Shown: positions 23,969-33,031 of the stretch, piece after piece | Position numbering within the stretch: the first letter of the stretch is position 1 | How the letters are laid out: each line of letters starts with the position of its first letter | Assembly: GCA_019721035.1 (NCBI GenBank) | Contig: JAHEAA010000007.1 | Coordinates: forward strand, 20,740 to 84,739 | DNA length: 64,000 bases | Origin: Candidatus Sysuiplasma acidicola | Lineage (GTDB): Archaea > Thermoplasmatota > Thermoplasmata > Sysuiplasmatales > Sysuiplasmataceae | Reading direction: 5' to 3' | Translations under genes and position numbers: made by a program | Notes under the pieces: model-generated | Databases searched by the model: none | What the model was told of the DNA's origin: nothing | The model's input: only the letters and a program-made list of their open reading frames with translations

Positions 23969-26029
23969 TCAGCCGGCTTTCTGCATTATCTTTTGAATCT
24001 GTTCGACAACATCGGGATTCGCAAGCGTCGAAATATCGCCTACCGGCAACCGGTTGGATAGAGAAGCCAGCACTCTCCTCATGATCTTGCCAGAACGTGT
24101 CTTGGGCATATCCGGAACAATAACCACCTCCCTCGGTCTGGCGATCTTGCCGATGACGCTTTCAATCGCATGTGAAACTTCCGCCTGTATGGCCTCGCCA
24201 GGCTTGAAACCGGGCTTCAGCGAAACAAATACAACCGGCACACGTCCCCTGAGTTCGTCAGCAACGGGCACGACCGCTGCCTCCGCCACCGCCGCGACGG
24301 TGAGGCATGCTGACTCCAGTTCTTTGGTTCCAAGACGATGACCTGCCACATTTATCACATCATCAACCCTTCCGAGTATTCTGATGTATCCGTCCTCTCC
24401 CTGCAGCGCTCCGTCACCTGCATAATATGGCCAATCCCTCCAGTCTTTGCTGCTAGTGTTTCTGCAGTATTTCTGATAATACGTCTTCACATACCTGTCA
24501 TGGTCGTTCCATATGGTGAGCATCTCGCCAGGCCAAGGATTTCTGATGCATATGTTTCCCGCTCTACCAGAGCCTTTGGGTATTTCATTTCCATCCTCGT
24601 CATAAATTACCGGATAAATGCCGGGCATCGGGGGTCCTGTGCTTCCAGGTTTCATTCTGTCAAGCGCCGGCTTAGTGCTGCAGAGAAATCCGCCATTCTC
24701 TGTCTGCCACCAGGTGTCAGTGATAGCCGCCTCCTCTTTCCCGACAGTGTGATAAAACCACTTCCATACCTCAGGCTCGATGGGTTCGCCCACAGTAGTC
24801 ATCGTTTTGAAATGGAAGTTGTATTTTGACGGCTCATCCGGGCCGGATTTTCTAAGCATCCTAATGGTCGTCGGTGAAGTGTGGAATATGTTCACAGAGA
24901 GTCTTTCAGCGATGCGCCACGGTCTGCCAGCATCAGGGTAAGTGGGAACACCTTCGTATATCACCGATGTGGCAGCAAGCGCAAGTGGACCGTAGACGAT
25001 GTACGAGTGGCCTGTGATCCAGCCGATATCGGCAAAGCACCAGTATACATCCTCCGGGTGAATGTCCTGTATATATTTCGAAGTACCTGTCACATAGGCC
25101 AGATATCCGCCCGTGCTGTGCTGAATGCCTTTGGGCTTTCCGGTTGTACCGCTGGTATACATCAGGAAAAGGGTGGCTTCCGCAGGCATGGAAACAGGCG
25201 CAACCCTTGCGCCTGAGAAGCTCTTCAGCAGGTCATTGATTATGTAATCTCTTCCCTCGACAAGCGGCGTTTCAGACACCGATTTGCCTTCAAGGCGTTT
25301 CCAGATGAGGACCTTCTCCACTTTTTGTCCGCCCTCGACTGCTGAAGCGACAGCTCTGTCTGCATTTGTCTTGTGGTCCAGGAGCTTGCCGTTCCTGTAG
25401 TAGCCGTCAATCGTAATCAGCACGCTGCTTCCCGAATCCACGATGCGTGCGCCGCACGCTTCTCCGCTGAAACCGCCAAAAACTTCGGAATGTATGATGC
25501 CGAGTCTCGCGCATGCAAGCATTGTAATCGGCAGCTCCGGCGTCATCGGCAGATGAAGTGTTACTCTGTCACCTGCTTTCAGGCCTGCAAAGTCACGGAG
25601 CAGTGCAGCAAACTCGTTAACTTTTACAAACAATTCCTGATATGTAAGGGCGACAACGGGCTCGTTCTCCGGTTCCGGAACAAAGATAAATGCAGCCTTG
25701 TTCCTGTGATTTTCCAGGTGCCTGTCAACACAGTTAAAGCAGGCATTCAGCTTCCCGCCAACAAACCACTTCCAGAAAGGAGGGTTGCTTGTATCGAGTG
25801 TTGTGTGCCAGTATCTGTCCCAGCTCAACATTTCGGCATATTCCCTGAAACATTCGGGAAAATTCTTCTCGCTGAAACGTTCGTTGATGCCCGGATCGGA
25901 CAGGTTAGCCTGACCGATGAATTTAGGCTGCGGATAGTAGTGTTGTTCTTCCTTCCAGTGTACGGCTATTTCCGCCTCTGACAATTCTTCTCCGGCTTCT
26001 TTAGTTGCTCGTGCTTCTCCATTCGCCAT
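23969..26029 (-). CDS. acs: AMP-forming acetyl-CoA synthetase
   Basis: Activates acetate to acetyl-CoA via acetyl-AMP, allowing acetate use or salvage. At 686 aa it has the full ANL architecture: N-terminal Acs domain (WDRYWHTTLDTSNPPFWKWFVGG spread over about 70-95), P-loop-like TSGTTGKPKG near residue 290, VGEPIEPE near 410, and the C-terminal catalytic Lys in TRSGKIMRR near 635. The adenylation motif reads WWQTENGG where most Acs proteins have WWQTETGG, a minor change. A 3' neighbour is the tRNA-Val gene; no pta/ack genes are visible. Start ATG is supported by family length. Confidence 0.93.
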   Translation of the reverse strand: MANGEARATKEAGEELSEAEIAVHWKEEQHYYPQPKFIGQANLSDPGINERFSEKNFPECFREYAEMLSWDRYWHTTLDTSNPPFWKWFVGGKLNACFNCVDRHLENHRNKAAFIFVPEPENEPVVALTYQELFVKVNEFAALLRDFAGLKAGDRVTLHLPMTPELPITMLACARLGIIHSEVFGGFSGEACGARIVDSGSSVLITIDGYYRNGKLLDHKTNADRAVASAVEGGQKVEKVLIWKRLEGKSVSETPLVEGRDYIINDLLKSFSGARVAPVSMPAEATLFLMYTSGTTGKPKGIQHSTGGYLAYVTGTSKYIQDIHPEDVYWCFADIGWITGHSYIVYGPLALAATSVIYEGVPTYPDAGRPWRIAERLSVNIFHTSPTTIRMLRKSGPDEPSKYNFHFKTMTTVGEPIEPEVWKWFYHTVGKEEAAITDTWWQTENGGFLCSTKPALDRMKPGSTGPPMPGIYPVIYDEDGNEIPKGSGRAGNICIRNPWPGEMLTIWNDHDRYVKTYYQKYCRNTSSKDWRDWPYYAGDGALQGEDGYIRILGRVDDVINVAGHRLGTKELESACLTVAAVAEAAVVPVADELRGRVPVVFVSLKPGFKPGEAIQAEVSHAIESVIGKIARPREVVIVPDMPKTRSGKIMRRVLASLSNRLPVGDISTLANPDVVEQIQKIMQKAG

Positions 26030-26228
26030 ATTCGGCCTCCTTCATTATGCCGCCAAAGGATTCTATCGTTGTACTCTTGAGGCGAATTGTTCATCTGACT
26101 ATATTCTTTGCCGTCGTCTCCGGGCCGGTTCTGGTATCCTGGACATAAGCGCCATAAGAGCAAAAGCGGAAATAAGCAGTTTGCCGCGTAAGCGCACGGC
26201 GTGCGCAAATGCACAGCACACAGACGCG

Positions 26229-26503
26229 TCATCTTTCGATGAAACCGCTGCGTCTTAATGATGCGAACACTTCCCTGCTCTTGACGATTATTTTTTCCGC
26301 ACTCTCGCTCAATTCGTTTCATGGAGTTTCTTTGTTGCGATTCCAAGATCGACGGCTTTGGAGGCGACCGTGGCGTTGACTCGCGGATAAAGATACTGTT
26401 CCTCGATGCTGGCATGATGCAGTCTTCCTCGAGCCTTTATTCTGTAACTATTGGGAAGATACTGTCTGTCCCGCAAGAATGCCTGGAGCGCATCCGAATT
26501 CAT
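26229..26503 (-). pseudogene. Frameshifted hemerythrin-like (HHE) remnant
   Basis: The first frame (26503-26309) encodes a helix with HHASIEEQYLYPRV, matching the H-xxx-EE-xx-(L/I)-(F/Y)-P metal-binding motif of HHE/hemerythrin domains, and ends at a stop after KKLHETN. The next frame continues coding-like sequence (NELSESAEKIIVKSREV...) to a stop at 26229, as if one base had been lost or gained near 26310. Just upstream (26523-26578) another short frame encodes a zinc-ribbon-like CPYC...WQC peptide. The 800-bp interval 26030-26837 therefore looks like decayed coding DNA; no intact gene is supported in it. Confidence 0.4.
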
Positions 26504-26757
26504 CGAACGCCAGGCACCTTCCCTACCGCACGCACTGCCATTTGTCAGGAGGATACATTTGGCAGTAGGGGCAGACTCAACCTATGACATTATGCTTGAC
26601 AAGTGTTTGAAACTGAAAATGCTCAGGAACGTCTAACTGAAGGCACCGCAGGCAATGTGGTTGAATGCTTAACTGGAAGCCTTGTTCAAATGAAGCAACG
26701 TCATAAACTGCCTGTGGTCAGGGATGCATACACTCATCAGCGTACGGAGCATTATTA

Positions 26758-26841
26758 ATGGACGCATGTAATATGGTTGAACGACTTGGCGCTCCTGTAC
26801 CGCTTGAAGACGAAGGTATAGGAAGCGGGGTGGAATCATGA
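26758..26841 (+). CDS. Possible 27-codon leader ORF coupled to the glyoxalase gene
   Basis: ATG at 26758 opens a 27-codon acidic frame whose TGA overlaps the ATG of the next gene (ATGA at 26838-26841). The overlap is typical of translational coupling, but the frame is short enough to occur by chance. Confidence 0.25.
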   Translation: MDACNMVERLGAPVPLEDEGIGSGVES

Positions 26842-27209
26842 AGATGCTGCACACGTCGATTAATGTGAAGGACATGGACAGAACAATAAACTTCTACACT
26901 GACAAGCTTGGCATGAAGCTTGAAAGCAGGAGGGAGATAAAACAGAATAACGCTGAGATTGCATTTCTCAGCATTGAGGGGAGCAATCACAACATCGAAC
27001 TCACGTGGTGGAAGGACAAGACCGAGTATGTGGAAGGCGATCAGCTGGACCACATAGCATTCAGCATCGAAAACATGGATCAGTTCATTGCCAGAATGAA
27101 GGAGGAGGGTGTCGAGATTGCAAAGGAGCCATACGTGCTGGGGACGAGCAGGATTGCCTTCATAAAAGATCCTAACGGCATCTGGATTGAAATTATAGAA
27201 AGGAAGTGA
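26838..27209 (+). CDS. Glyoxalase I/VOC-superfamily protein
   Basis: Single-domain VOC protein of 123 aa resembling lactoylglutathione lyase (methylglyoxal detoxification). The four metal ligands are in place: H5, E54, H72 and E118, in the order His-Glu-His-Glu of glyoxalase I. The paired beta-alpha-beta-beta-beta modules are visible around residues 3-57 and 70-120, and the terminal DPNGIWIEI motif is typical. The thiol cofactor in archaea would not be glutathione, so the natural substrate is open; methylmalonyl-CoA epimerase is a less likely alternative given its length and motif spacing. Confidence 0.85.
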   Translation: MKMLHTSINVKDMDRTINFYTDKLGMKLESRREIKQNNAEIAFLSIEGSNHNIELTWWKDKTEYVEGDQLDHIAFSIENMDQFIARMKEEGVEIAKEPYVLGTSRIAFIKDPNGIWIEIIERK

Positions 27210-27267
27210 ATGTTTTTCATCTTATTTCGCGGTGGAGATGATTGCCTGCGTGCAATCCGATGCACTC

Positions 27268-27274
27268 TTTATAT
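27268..27274 (+). promoter_or_regulatory. TATA box of tRNA-Arg
   Basis: TTTATAT centred 25 bp upstream of the tRNA. Confidence 0.6.
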
Positions 27275-27295
27275 GATCGTCGGGGTTTCAGCTAT

Positions 27296-27370
27296 GGGCC
27301 CGTGGGGTAGCCAGGATCATCCTGCTGGTCTTCGGAACCAGCGACCCGGGTTCGAATCCCGGCGGGCCCG
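27296..27370 (+). tRNA. tRNA-Arg (anticodon UCG)
   Basis: Acceptor GGGCCCG (27296-27302) pairs with CGGGCCC (27363-27369), discriminator G at 27370. Anticodon stem CTGGT/ACCAG encloses loop CTTCGGA with anticodon TCG, reading CGA. T arm CCGGG-TTCGAAT-CCCGG. No intron; 75 nt. CCA is not encoded. Confidence 0.93.
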
Positions 27371-27508
27371 TAACAATGTACATTTGTACTCAATGCTTAA
27401 CGGCGACAGGTGGAAAGATGGAATGCGAAACACTGTCCATGAGTTCGGTGGGATAACATGTACCTAAATAGCCGCGAAATATTTTACCATTGAGGTTTCC
27501 TCCCCACC

Positions 27509-28513
27509 ATGCCGCAGGCTTTCAATTCAAGGCACGACAGCCGGTATATGAAACTCATGAACTGGTTGCTCGAGGAAGACCAGCCGTCCGTTCGCTACCA
27601 CACTCTGGTAGACCTGCTGGAGCGCAGAGAAGACGATCCTGAAGTGAGAGACGCTTATTCCAGAATTCCGAGAATCGGATGGGCCCGGGACATACTGAAA
27701 CTCCAGAAACCGAAAGGGTTCTGGGAATCCCACGGGCCGACGAATGCACTCGAATGGCTGAATTTTCTCCGTGTTCCGGAGTACGTCGCCACCACGTGGA
27801 GGGCCATCGTTCTCTCGGACCTGGGCCTCACTTCCAGAGACCCTCGAATCAGAAAGATCGCCGATTGTTTCTTCGAGTACAAGCTCAAGCCGGGAACCAT
27901 GATCAACATCTTCAATGAGGAGGTGTGCTACGTCGGTAATACCGCCCGCATGATGACCCGTTTCGGCTACGGGGACGACTACCGTGTGAAGAAGCTCTAT
28001 GATTGGCTCATCGAAGACCAGAGGGACGACGGAGGATGGAACTGTTCACAGGGCACGCCTGGGACGCTGGACAGCTGGGAGGCTCTGGCCGCCTTTGCGG
28101 CTATGCCGAAGTCAAAACGATCGGGCAGGATTGAGCGTTCCATAACGAGAGGAGCTGAGTTCTATCTGGAAAGAAGACTCTTTCAGGAAGGCAGAAAGTA
28201 TGCCCCCTGGCTCAGATTCCATTATCCGAATCACATCTACTATGACATTCTGGTTGGCCTCGACATGATTACCAAGCTTGGATTCGCAGACGACCAGCGC
28301 CTCGGTCCTGCTCTCAAGATACTCAAGGACAAGCGCCGCGCTGATGGAACATGGGCATTAGACAGAGCGCATCCGGATCTGGGACCGGGCACGAAAATTA
28401 ACCTGAGTGTGAAAAAAGTCAAGCCACTTGAGCAGGAGGTGCCCGGCAAGCCGAGCAAGTGGATTACTCTCATCGCTCTTCGAATATTGAAGCGCGTTGA
28501 TGATGCGAGCTAG
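27509..28513 (+). CDS. Alpha/alpha-toroid (prenyltransferase/terpene-cyclase-like) protein
   Basis: Soluble protein of 334 aa with repeated helical pairs and a QRDDGGWNCSQGT-type motif near residue 170, the QW-like repeat of squalene cyclase, prenyltransferase and related alpha/alpha-barrel domains; a further RRADGTWALD repeat is near residue 280. There is no DxDD or DCTAE cyclase motif, so it is not a standard terpene cyclase. It could be a carbohydrate- or lipid-active relative. It stands alone behind tRNA-Arg, with an ATTTTACC box about 27 bp before the ATG. Substrate unknown. Confidence 0.75.
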   Translation: MPQAFNSRHDSRYMKLMNWLLEEDQPSVRYHTLVDLLERREDDPEVRDAYSRIPRIGWARDILKLQKPKGFWESHGPTNALEWLNFLRVPEYVATTWRAIVLSDLGLTSRDPRIRKIADCFFEYKLKPGTMINIFNEEVCYVGNTARMMTRFGYGDDYRVKKLYDWLIEDQRDDGGWNCSQGTPGTLDSWEALAAFAAMPKSKRSGRIERSITRGAEFYLERRLFQEGRKYAPWLRFHYPNHIYYDILVGLDMITKLGFADDQRLGPALKILKDKRRADGTWALDRAHPDLGPGTKINLSVKKVKPLEQEVPGKPSKWITLIALRILKRVDDAS

Positions 28514-29029
28514 CGCAGGAGCAGCAATAGCATGTTGCGTAATCCCGCTAAAGTACCTGCAACAGTTTCTATCGCTACAGCCAATACCGGATATCCAATG
28601 ATGCAGGTTGTGCTTCGAGTCTACCGGGGAATGCACGCATACCGACTGCCGTGTACATTGCGCTCGTGAATCCTGACGCTGTTTCCCGGTCCGGTTGCAA
28701 TGACTTAACGTGAGCGGTTCTGACCTGGTTTTTCATGACAGTGATTTCAGGAGGCGCAATAAAGATGCTCACTCTGCATGAGTCAGGTCAGTTATGTCAT
28801 GTCATGCCCTTTAATAGAGGAAATTCCGAAATAGATATTTGACTTCATTATGCTGGATTCCGTGCATCCGCCCTTTAAAAACATTGGTCTTTTCGATACT
28901 CCCTGATCACCCAGCGAAAATCAGGATTCAGCACTCCGCCTTGGTTATCGGGTCGGTAGGGCAAGATGTTTTTAACCTGTGATTGTAGTTCAACGATGTA
29001 AACGAACAGCATCAGTTGGCGGTTATTCA
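28514..29029. other. Intergenic region upstream of the nuclease pair
   Basis: About 515 bp with AT-rich boxes near 28811 (TTTAATAG), 28873 (TTTAAAAAC) and 28970 (TTTTTAACC), the last likely driving the SbcD/SbcC pair. Short frames on both strands lack starts, ribosome sites or family similarity; no gene is supported. Confidence 0.4.
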
Positions 29030-30163
29030 ATGTCGGTTAAATTCATTCACACCTCGGACTGGCATATGGGGTTGAAGACTGCCCATATTGGAGAAAAATC
29101 AAGGGATCTTAGGCATAAGAGATATCAGGCAGCGTCATTGATAGTCGACCTGGCAAAAGAGGAAAGGGTTGACTTTGTCCTAATTGCCGGTGATATGTTC
29201 GACAGTCACAACGTTGACGATCGTATAGTAAGGTCAACGGTTGAAGTGTTGAATAAGTTTGCGCCAATAGACGTTTTTGTGCTTCCCGGCAATCATGATC
29301 CGCTTCTCACTGGAGGCATCTGGGACAGGCTTTCGTGGAAAGAGGCCGGGAGCCACGTCAGGCTGATTACAGAGCCAAAGGAAATTCGTGTTGCGAACAG
29401 TGCGGTGCTCTTTCCATGTCCCGTCGCACAGAAATTGAGCAGAACGGATCCGACTGGCTGGATACCGGAGAGAACCGCCGATGACGGGTGCATCAGGATA
29501 GGTGTCGCCCATGGCACACTGGATGTAATCCCCCATCCGGGCAATTTTCCGATACCATCCGACCGACAGGATCGCTCGGGACTGGACTACCTTGCCCTTG
29601 GAGACTGGCATGGTTTCAGCAGACACGGGAGAACTGTCTATTCCGGAACACCCGAACAGACAAGATTTGACGAGATTGATCCAGGCAATGTTGTCCTCGT
29701 GCAAATTGACAGTTCTCAGAGCGAGCCTGTTCTGACAAAGAAGCGTGTTGGACGGCTCCGATGGCGTGAATTTACGACGCCGATTAATGATGAAACAGAT
29801 ATTATGGCGCTCCATTCATCGATATACGGCAATGGTGCTGTCTCTGAGCAATTGTTGCGAATCAGGACCGCTCTTGCTCCCGGCATATCTCAAAACGCCG
29901 TTAATTCGGTCAAATTGCTCCGGGAAGAACTGGCCGAAAACGCATTTCACCTTGACTGGCCGGGAGAAACCGTTGAACCTCCGATAAACATTTCATCCGA
30001 ATTGCCCGAAGGCATTATGTCGGAAATCGATGCCGTTCTTCAGTCCCTCATTGACGGAAACAAGCAGGAAATGCCGGAAGGGCCTCTGGTGCATACAGAA
30101 AGCTCTGTGCTTTCAGAAGCCAAAGCCATCCTCAGACGGTTGTACATGGAGGGAAAACACTGA
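29030..30163 (+). CDS. SbcD/Mre11-family DNA repair exonuclease (YhaO-like)
   Basis: Metallophosphoesterase nuclease of 377 aa, likely the nuclease half of a DNA-end processing complex. Manganese-binding motifs: HTSDWHMG at residue 6, GDMFDSHN near 54, GNHDP near 85, GVAHG near 160 and LGDWHG near 193. The last motif is D-W-H where canonical Mre11 has G-H-x-H, and the following YSGTPEQTRFDE is typical of the YhaO-like branch. Start at the ATG preceding SVKFIHTSDWH; the longer frame to 28979 adds an unlikely N-terminus. The stop codon overlaps the presumed CTG start of the ATPase gene. Confidence 0.9.
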   Translation: MSVKFIHTSDWHMGLKTAHIGEKSRDLRHKRYQAASLIVDLAKEERVDFVLIAGDMFDSHNVDDRIVRSTVEVLNKFAPIDVFVLPGNHDPLLTGGIWDRLSWKEAGSHVRLITEPKEIRVANSAVLFPCPVAQKLSRTDPTGWIPERTADDGCIRIGVAHGTLDVIPHPGNFPIPSDRQDRSGLDYLALGDWHGFSRHGRTVYSGTPEQTRFDEIDPGNVVLVQIDSSQSEPVLTKKRVGRLRWREFTTPINDETDIMALHSSIYGNGAVSEQLLRIRTALAPGISQNAVNSVKLLREELAENAFHLDWPGETVEPPINISSELPEGIMSEIDAVLQSLIDGNKQEMPEGPLVHTESSVLSEAKAILRRLYMEGKH

Positions 30164-32850
30164 TTCTAGAAGAATTAACAGTCTGCAACTGGCGCGGATA
30201 CAGGGAAGCGCACACATTCAGGTTCGACAACGGAATAAATCTGCTGGTGGGCAGAAACGAAGCAGGGAAATCCACTCTTTTCGAAGTGCTCACCAGATTG
30301 TTGTTCGACAGGCACACCTCCAGGACGGAGGAAATCAAGTCTATGCAGCCGGTCGGAAGCTCTCTCGGCCCTGAAGCATGGATGGTTTTCAGCGCTCTAA
30401 ACACCAGGTACAGGATACACAAGCGTTTTCTGCAGGATCCGTTGAGCGAACTGTGTATTGACAGAAACGGCCACTGGGAACTCAGCGATACCGGCGATCA
30501 GGCAGATTCAAATGTCAGAAGCGTCCTTGGCGGTGAAGCATCACTCAGGACCTCAGCAAGGGCGGAAAACCGTGGCATAGCTCAGGCACTGTGGTATCTG
30601 CAATCGGACGGCGCCATTCCTCAGGGCACTTGGAATGAGAGTGTGAGACAGGGCATTCAGGGTCTGGTGCGTATTGCCATCAGATCCGACGCTGAAGAGA
30701 ATTTTATAAAAAATCTGGAAACCGAATACAGGAAGTACTGGACGCCGACCGGACTGGAGTACCAGAAGAGCGAACTGAACGAAATCAGAGCAGCAGTTGC
30801 GCGATTGACGGAAGAACTTACTGCGCTTCAGCGCATTGAAAGAAAAATTGCGGCTCACCGTCAGGATATGGAAGAATTGCAGCTGCGCAAAAACGAAAAG
30901 AGCAGGGAGCGTGAAGTCTCAGATGCTCAGCTGAAATCACTTTCCGTGAAAGTTGAAGCCGCCGAAGCCATTGAAGAGTCGAAAAGCAGGCTGGAAAGGG
31001 ATATCGACGACTCCAGACAGAATCTGGACGAACTGCGAAGAAATATGTCGCTTGTTTCGAACTGCCAGAAGAACATATATGAGTCCACCAATGAAATAAA
31101 TTCAATCGAAAAATCACTTTCTGTGCTGCGGAGCGAGATGGAGACAGCACACGAATCGTCTGAACGTAATGAGTTTCTCGTTCAGAACGAGCTTCTGCCC
31201 TCGCTGAAAAAAGTCGAGCAGGAACTCAATGCACTGCAAGCCGCAAAGAATCTCAGAGCACTCGAAAAGCAGAAGGAGCAGCTTGAGAATCACATCAATA
31301 AGGTGCGCGTGAAGACAGCGGAACTCGAGCATCTGGAAAATGAGCAATCAAATCTCGTGTTCCCTTCTGGCCAGGAAGTATCGAAACTCAATAAGCTCCA
31401 CGAGGAGATCCTTTCCGTCGACTCCAAGATTCAGGCAAGCGCAATACGTGTCATCTTCAGGTGGCAGTCCAGAGAGAAGAATATCGCAACAGTTCCTCCT
31501 GCGAAAAATCTGAAGAGCAACGAATTTCTGGTCACGGAACCAACAGAATTCAGGGTGCAGGGGCTTGGCACTATTGTAATACGGAGCGACGCACAGGAAC
31601 TCAGAGAACTCAGCAGGCAGTCAGAAGATCTTCAGAATAAGCTGAACGAACTTCTGCTGAAATTCGGCGCGAGCAGCCGTGAGGAACTCCTGTCTCTGCA
31701 TGAGAAAGGAAGAGAAATGGAAAAGAGCATTGAAAATGCGCAAAGCAGTCTTGAAGAATTAAGGAGCTCATATCCCGACGCAGATGTGGAACTCGCAAGA
31801 GTAATCAGGGGTATCGATGAGGAAAGACTCACCGCATCGCATTATCCGCTTCAGCCCGAGGAAAGAAAAGGTACGCTGATAAGGGAGATGATACGGCAGA
31901 AGCAAAGGGAGAAGGACACACTGATTTCCGAAATCGCCGTTAAGCAGGCTGCCGAGAAGAAGGAGAGAAGACGATTCGAGGAAAGTCAGAGCAAGCTGAT
32001 ATCACTCACAAGCAGGCTGTCGGAACTCACGGCAGAGAGACAGAAAAATGAGAGCGAAATTGAAGCAATTTTGAAGATTTACGGCACTGCCGATAATCTC
32101 TCCAGGCTGGTCTCGGAAGCAGAGCTGAGGTTCTCCGAAAAGAGCAGGGAGCTTGGGAATCTGCTTGCAGGCTACGAGGAAAATGTGATCAGGCCCAGAA
32201 AGATGTATGGTGAGCTCGAATCACGTGTAGAAAAACTGCGAGAGCAGATAAACCGGATCGAAAACGAGATCAATGTTAAGTCTGCATTGATCGACGAGGC
32301 CGTGAACGACAATAGTTACGAGCGCACTGAGGCGGTTGAAACCAAACTGGAAGAGGCAAAAAGCAGGCAGCAGGTGCTGCAGAGACGCGCCGAGGCAGTC
32401 CGATTGCTCAAGAACCTTGCAGATGGTTATGAGCGGCGCAGAACGCAGGCGCTTTCAGCCCCAATAGGGAGGATTGTGAATCCGTGGATATCGTTTCTCA
32501 CGGACGGCGGTTACAGCTCGCTCGGACTCGACGATGCACTCAAGCCTTCATCCGTTTCACTGTCAGCGTACAATTCAGAATTGCCTGTCAACAGTCTCAG
32601 TTACGGTATGCAGGAACAGGTGATCGTGCTGCTACGTCTTGCTATAGGTGTGGTTGTAAGCGGCGAGAACAGAAATCTGGTGGTAATTGACGACAGACTT
32701 GTCAATGCCGACACTGTCAGGATGAAGCGCCTTTCGGAAATTCTCGAGAACGCCGCCAAACACTGCCAGATTGTTATTGCAACATGCAACGATACGCCGT
32801 ATGCTTCTCTCGATGCGAAAATTATCCGCGTGCCGGCAGGCGGCCAGTAA
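30160..32850 (+). CDS. SbcC/Rad50-like ATPase without zinc hook (YhaN-like)
   Basis: SMC-family ATPase of 896 aa, partner of the nuclease upstream. N-terminal strand ILEELTVCNWRGY and Walker A GRNEAGKST (about residues 31-39) are followed by long coiled coils (about 200-370 and 480-770), then SYGMQEQ (ABC signature variant) near 817 and Walker B NLVVIDD near 843. The two coils are joined not by a CxxC zinc hook but by a small beta-rich domain (about 425-475) with FRVQGLGTIVIRS. No ATG, GTG or TTG lies at the conserved N-terminus; CTG at 30160, overlapping the TGA of the nuclease gene (CTGA), is the best start. A GTG at 30247 would delete the first strand. Confidence 0.85.
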   Translation: MILEELTVCNWRGYREAHTFRFDNGINLLVGRNEAGKSTLFEVLTRLLFDRHTSRTEEIKSMQPVGSSLGPEAWMVFSALNTRYRIHKRFLQDPLSELCIDRNGHWELSDTGDQADSNVRSVLGGEASLRTSARAENRGIAQALWYLQSDGAIPQGTWNESVRQGIQGLVRIAIRSDAEENFIKNLETEYRKYWTPTGLEYQKSELNEIRAAVARLTEELTALQRIERKIAAHRQDMEELQLRKNEKSREREVSDAQLKSLSVKVEAAEAIEESKSRLERDIDDSRQNLDELRRNMSLVSNCQKNIYESTNEINSIEKSLSVLRSEMETAHESSERNEFLVQNELLPSLKKVEQELNALQAAKNLRALEKQKEQLENHINKVRVKTAELEHLENEQSNLVFPSGQEVSKLNKLHEEILSVDSKIQASAIRVIFRWQSREKNIATVPPAKNLKSNEFLVTEPTEFRVQGLGTIVIRSDAQELRELSRQSEDLQNKLNELLLKFGASSREELLSLHEKGREMEKSIENAQSSLEELRSSYPDADVELARVIRGIDEERLTASHYPLQPEERKGTLIREMIRQKQREKDTLISEIAVKQAAEKKERRRFEESQSKLISLTSRLSELTAERQKNESEIEAILKIYGTADNLSRLVSEAELRFSEKSRELGNLLAGYEENVIRPRKMYGELESRVEKLREQINRIENEINVKSALIDEAVNDNSYERTEAVETKLEEAKSRQQVLQRRAEAVRLLKNLADGYERRRTQALSAPIGRIVNPWISFLTDGGYSSLGLDDALKPSSVSLSAYNSELPVNSLSYGMQEQVIVLLRLAIGVVVSGENRNLVVIDDRLVNADTVRMKRLSEILENAAKHCQIVIATCNDTPYASLDAKIIRVPAGGQ

Positions 32851-33031
32851 TCGGATTCCGGCATGCCGCGTAAAAACCTCTCTGCTGCCGAGACTGGGGT
32901 CAGGAGCCGGCAGATTGCATCAGACAAAAGTATGCTGTCCGTATCTTTTTCAGGCTTGCGTCAACGCTGGGCAACAAATTATTATCATTAGCGCTTATTG
33001 ACCGTAATAATTTCATCCGGAGGACAGTCGA

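Noticed and set aside
25966..26415. 149-codon minus-strand frame over the end of acs and the decayed region
   Set aside because: Overlaps the start of acs, rich in Arg/Pro/Asn, no motif; the HHE-like frame explains the same DNA better.
28575..28772. 65-codon minus-strand frame upstream of the nuclease pair
   Set aside because: No recognisable domain and no promoter; adjacent frames also look non-coding.
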